A stretch of DNA of 5,772 bases from Acidaminococcus sp. CAG:917. Its GTDB lineage: Bacteria > Bacillota > Clostridia > Christensenellales > CAG-917. The notes under the pieces are model-generated. The model was not told the origin of the DNA and did no database searches. It was given only the letters and a program-made list of their open reading frames with translations. The stretch is from positions 21,072 to 26,843 of the forward strand of contig FR901019.1 in the NCBI GenBank assembly GCA_000437555.1. Direction: 5' to 3'. Below are positions 3,287-5,772 of the stretch, in pieces. Numbering within the stretch: the stretch's first letter is position 1; the number at the start of each line of letters is the position of its first letter. Position numbers and translations under genes: made by a program.

Positions 3287-5772
3287 ATGAAAAGAAAACT
3301 GTTTTTAATATTGCTAGTGGCTTTGCTTGCCGTCTCCTTAGTTGCGGTGTTTGTCGCCTGCGGCGATTCTGATTCCAATGAAAGCAGAGACGAAAATTTT
3401 TTATATAAAGAAATTTCATCGGAAGAGGGAGACGGAGTAAATAAAAGCGGTTATTGGGTGATTGGATATTACGGCGACGCAACGGATATCGTTATTCCCA
3501 ATATGCATGACGGAAAAAGGGTGATAGGGATATCGTCCGAAGCGTTTATAAATGACTCGTCAATAACTTCCGTCACCATATCAAATGGTGTAGAAAGCAT
3601 AGGAGAAAGTGCGTTCGCTTGGTGCCGTTCACTTGTTTCAGTCACTATACCCGATAGCGTGACGAGCATAGGTTATGGTGCGTTCGCTTTGTGCGACTCG
3701 ATTAAAAATGTATATTGCACATCGGGTATTGCCTCCTGGCTTAATATTGATTTTGAAGATAATACTTCAAATCCTCTACACAACGGTGCCAAACTTTATT
3801 TAAAAGGCAAACTTGCAACAAACATTGTTATACCTGACGGCGTAACGAGCATACAAGATTATGCGTTTAGTGGTTGCACCTCGCTTACCTCTGTCACAAT
3901 AGGGGACAGCGTAACAAGCATAGGAAATCAGGCGTTCTCCGACTGCACCTCGCTCACCTCTGTCACGATAGGTAGCGGAGTAGCAAGCATAGGCAGTAGC
4001 GCATTCGCCAATTGCACCTCTTTAAAGGAGATAGCCATACCTGACGGCGTGACAAGCATAAAAGACGGAACGTTCAAGAATTGCACCTCGCTAAGTAAAA
4101 TAACCATACCCGACAGTGTATCGAGCATAGAAAGCTATTCGTTCGACGGAACGGCATATTATAACGGTTTACCGGACGGCGTTGTATATTTAGGCAAAGT
4201 TTTGTATGTGTATAAAGGCTTTGTGCCCGTAAATTTAACTGTGGAAGTAAAAGAGGGCACATTGTCGATTTCAGACTATGCGTTTTATCAATGTCGCATT
4301 AAATCTATAACTATACCCGACAGCGTAACGAGCATAGGAAATCATGCGTTTGATAGTTGTGAATATCTTGAATCTGTCACCTTGGGTAACGGCTTAATTA
4401 GCATAGGGGAGTTTGCGTTTAACGGTTGCATTTTGATTCCGTCTATCACAATACCGGACAGCGTAACGAGCATTGGGAAAAATGCTTTTTACAGGGGGCG
4501 TTCGCTAAAGTCGGTCAATATAGGCAACGGCTTGACAAGTATCGAATATTATACGTTTGCCAAGTGCAGTTCGCTAACTTCAATCAACATACCCGGCAAC
4601 GTGACAAGCATAGGAAACGATGCGTTTAACGGTTGCTCCTTGCTTGATTCAGTCACAATAGGAAGCGGCTTGACATACATAGGATGGAATGTCTTTGAAG
4701 ATTGCACCTCGCTGACGACAATCACCCTGCCTGATACATTAACGAGCATTGGGACCAGTGCATTTAGAGGTTGTTCTTCGCTGACATCAATTATCCTGCC
4801 CGATAGTTTGACGACCGTAAATGACGGAGTATTTGACGGTTGTTCATCGTTGACGTCGATTATCCTGCCTGATAATTTAAAAAGAATAGGTTCAAGCTTG
4901 TTTAGCGATTGCACATCGCTTGAGACAGTAATTATCGGCAACAGTGTAGAGAGCATAGGGGGGCATGCATTTAACGGTTGCAGCGCACTAACCTCAATAA
5001 TCTTACCCGATGGCGTAACGAGTATAGGAGTTTATGCTTTTAACGGTTGCACCTCGCTTACCTCTGTCACAATAGGGGACGGTGTAACGAGCATACAAGA
5101 TTATGCGTTCTATAATTGCACATCGCTTACCTCTGTCACCATACCTGACAGCGTAACGAGCATAGGAGATTATGCGTTCTATAATTGCGCCTCTCTTGAG
5201 TCTGTCACAATAGGAGACAGTGTAACGAGTATGGGAGAGTATGCGTTCAGTGGTTGCACCTCGCTTACCTCTGCCACAATAGGGAACGGTGTAACGAGCA
5301 TACAAGATTATGCGTTCTATAATTGCACATCGCTTACCTCTGTCACCATACCGGACGGCGTAACGAGTATAGGGGACTATGCATTTGACGGTTGCAGCTC
5401 GATTATTTCAATTACAATACCCGATAGCGTGACCGAGATAGGAAATTATGCGTTCTATAATTGCACCTCGCTTGAGTCAGTCGACTTAGGCAGTGTAGAG
5501 AGCATAGGAGATTCCGCATTTGAAGGTTGTCGCTCGATAACATCCGTCATTATACCTGACAGTCTAACGAGCATACAAGGTTATGTTTTTCGTGATTGCA
5601 CTTCGCTTATTTCAGTGACGATACCTGTTACTGTGAAAAGCATAGGAAATCAAGCGTTCTATAATTGTACCTCGCTGACGTCAATCACTATACCTGCCGG
5701 CGTGGAGAGCATAGGATATTTTGTTTTCTATCACTGCACATCGGTTGAGGCAATAACGGTAGATAGTGGCAA
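3287..5772 (+). CDS. BspA-like leucine-rich-repeat surface lipoprotein (3' end outside window)
   Basis: The frame is open from ATG 3287 to the window edge: 828 complete codons without a stop. The start follows AAAGGAGG (3274-3281) by five bases. Residues 1-25 are a lipoprotein signal: MKRK, a hydrophobic stretch, then FVAC-G with Cys25 as the predicted lipidated residue (Phe at -3 is slightly off the usual Leu/Val/Ile). A polar spacer (~27-60) leads to BspA/LRR_5-type repeats from ~66 onward, about 30 AF-x-x-C style motifs in all. Two known BspA-type interrupting modules are visible: residues ~140-180 (TSGIASWLNIDF, then NPLHNGAKLYLKG) and ~286-335 (DGTAYYNGLPDGVVYLGKVL, then YKG and KEGTLSI). 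The motif at residues ~402-405 has Gly404 where the other repeats have Cys. One repeat near 5474 is a codon short. The protein is expected to be anchored on the outer face of the membrane. BspA-like proteins in other bacteria bind host matrix proteins or other cells; the ligand here is unknown. Confidence 0.92.
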   Translation, partial: MKRKLFLILLVALLAVSLVAVFVACGDSDSNESRDENFLYKEISSEEGDGVNKSGYWVIGYYGDATDIVIPNMHDGKRVIGISSEAFINDSSITSVTISNGVESIGESAFAWCRSLVSVTIPDSVTSIGYGAFALCDSIKNVYCTSGIASWLNIDFEDNTSNPLHNGAKLYLKGKLATNIVIPDGVTSIQDYAFSGCTSLTSVTIGDSVTSIGNQAFSDCTSLTSVTIGSGVASIGSSAFANCTSLKEIAIPDGVTSIKDGTFKNCTSLSKITIPDSVSSIESYSFDGTAYYNGLPDGVVYLGKVLYVYKGFVPVNLTVEVKEGTLSISDYAFYQCRIKSITIPDSVTSIGNHAFDSCEYLESVTLGNGLISIGEFAFNGCILIPSITIPDSVTSIGKNAFYRGRSLKSVNIGNGLTSIEYYTFAKCSSLTSINIPGNVTSIGNDAFNGCSLLDSVTIGSGLTYIGWNVFEDCTSLTTITLPDTLTSIGTSAFRGCSSLTSIILPDSLTTVNDGVFDGCSSLTSIILPDNLKRIGSSLFSDCTSLETVIIGNSVESIGGHAFNGCSALTSIILPDGVTSIGVYAFNGCTSLTSVTIGDGVTSIQDYAFYNCTSLTSVTIPDSVTSIGDYAFYNCASLESVTIGDSVTSMGEYAFSGCTSLTSATIGNGVTSIQDYAFYNCTSLTSVTIPDGVTSIGDYAFDGCSSIISITIPDSVTEIGNYAFYNCTSLESVDLGSVESIGDSAFEGCRSITSVIIPDSLTSIQGYVFRDCTSLISVTIPVTVKSIGNQAFYNCTSLTSITIPAGVESIGYFVFYHCTSVEAITVDSG
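4301..5772 (+). repeat. Long 69-bp-period LRR-coding array in the lipoprotein gene
   Basis: Counting from the codon after Ser-Leu (or its equivalent), units start at 4301 and every 69 bases to 5474. That is 17 consecutive units with no length change. One 66-bp unit follows (5474-5539), then 69-bp units at 5540, 5609 and 5678, and a last start at 5747 that runs off the window. Earlier units at 3566, 3635, 3887, 3956 and 4025 are also 69 bp. Every change in length is a multiple of three, so the frame is kept. Units from about 5060 on are the most alike at DNA level, while those around 4301-4990 have drifted further. Confidence 0.93.
5079..5352 (+). repeat. Exact 67-bp duplication inside the LRR array
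   Basis: Bases 5079-5145 and 5286-5352 are identical over 67 positions and lie 207 bp apart, exactly three 69-bp units. Similarity continues to the left with a few mismatches (from about 5044 and 5251) and fades to the right. This is the footprint of a recent multi-unit duplication or gene conversion. Confidence 0.88.

Noticed and set aside
4426..4629. 67-codon plus-strand frame inside the lipoprotein gene
   Set aside because: It is in another frame of the repeat DNA, and its repetitive QHTRQRDKHRK-like composition is a shadow of the real frame.
4549..4956. 135-codon open frame on the minus strand
   Set aside because: It lies antisense to the 69-bp LRR array. The repeat's fixed period and codon bias keep the opposite frame open, giving a repetitive sequence with no recognisable domain. 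The plus-strand frame is unbroken and clearly BspA-like.
5003..5305. 100-codon minus-strand frame with repeated ARYTVPYCDRGKRGA-type units
   Set aside because: Its apparent repeats are the antisense reading of the LRR units. There is no start context of its own, and its limits follow the array.
4301..5772. CRISPR-like or non-coding satellite reading of the regular repeats
   Set aside because: Units are directly adjacent with no unique spacers, have a period of 23 codons, and translate without a stop into a known LRR type.

Overview
The window looks like part of a gut-type, low-to-moderate GC Firmicutes chromosome, probably an uncultured Clostridia relative. The grounds are a GGGtGRT-family C-terminus, strong AGGAGG Shine-Dalgarno sites, AT-rich intergenic DNA, a small Cro/CI-type regulator, and two BspA-like leucine-rich-repeat (LRR) surface proteins. 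The species cannot be named from this sequence.

Layout. (i) 1-332: the last ~109 codons of a GGGtGRT protein, an ordinary chromosomal gene unrelated to what follows. (ii) 333-649: an AT-rich gap with a 14-bp inverted repeat, a bidirectional hairpin terminator and a small minus-strand terminator. (iii) 650-859, minus: a 69-residue XRE (Cro/CI) DNA-binding protein. (iv) 860-967: a compact divergent control region. It holds a perfect consensus plus-strand promoter (TTGACA, 17 bp, TATAAT) and two near-identical operator-like sites. One site lies inside the promoter spacer and the other lies beside the regulator's own start. (v) 968-2971: a 667-residue membrane-anchored protein with a cytoplasmic zinc ribbon, a polar linker, one transmembrane helix, a beta-rich segment, an InlB-type repeat and BspA-like LRRs. 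(vi) 2972-3286: a gap with a 12-bp perfect hairpin. (vii) 3287 to the window end: a BspA-like lipoprotein of at least 828 residues, open at the right edge, carrying about 30 LRR-type motifs. Its last 1.4 kb is a nearly perfect 69-bp-period array.

Working model (inference). The XRE protein represses itself and the zinc-ribbon/LRR gene through the shared operators, giving a small genetic switch that controls display of a surface LRR protein. The lipoprotein downstream has its own strong ribosome binding site and may or may not be in the same transcript. The two surface genes share long near-identical DNA stretches in their repeats, and the unit length (69 bp, 23 codons) keeps frame. Unequal recombination could therefore lengthen, shorten or exchange repeats without breaking either protein. 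No known phage, IS, CRISPR, tRNA or rRNA feature was seen.
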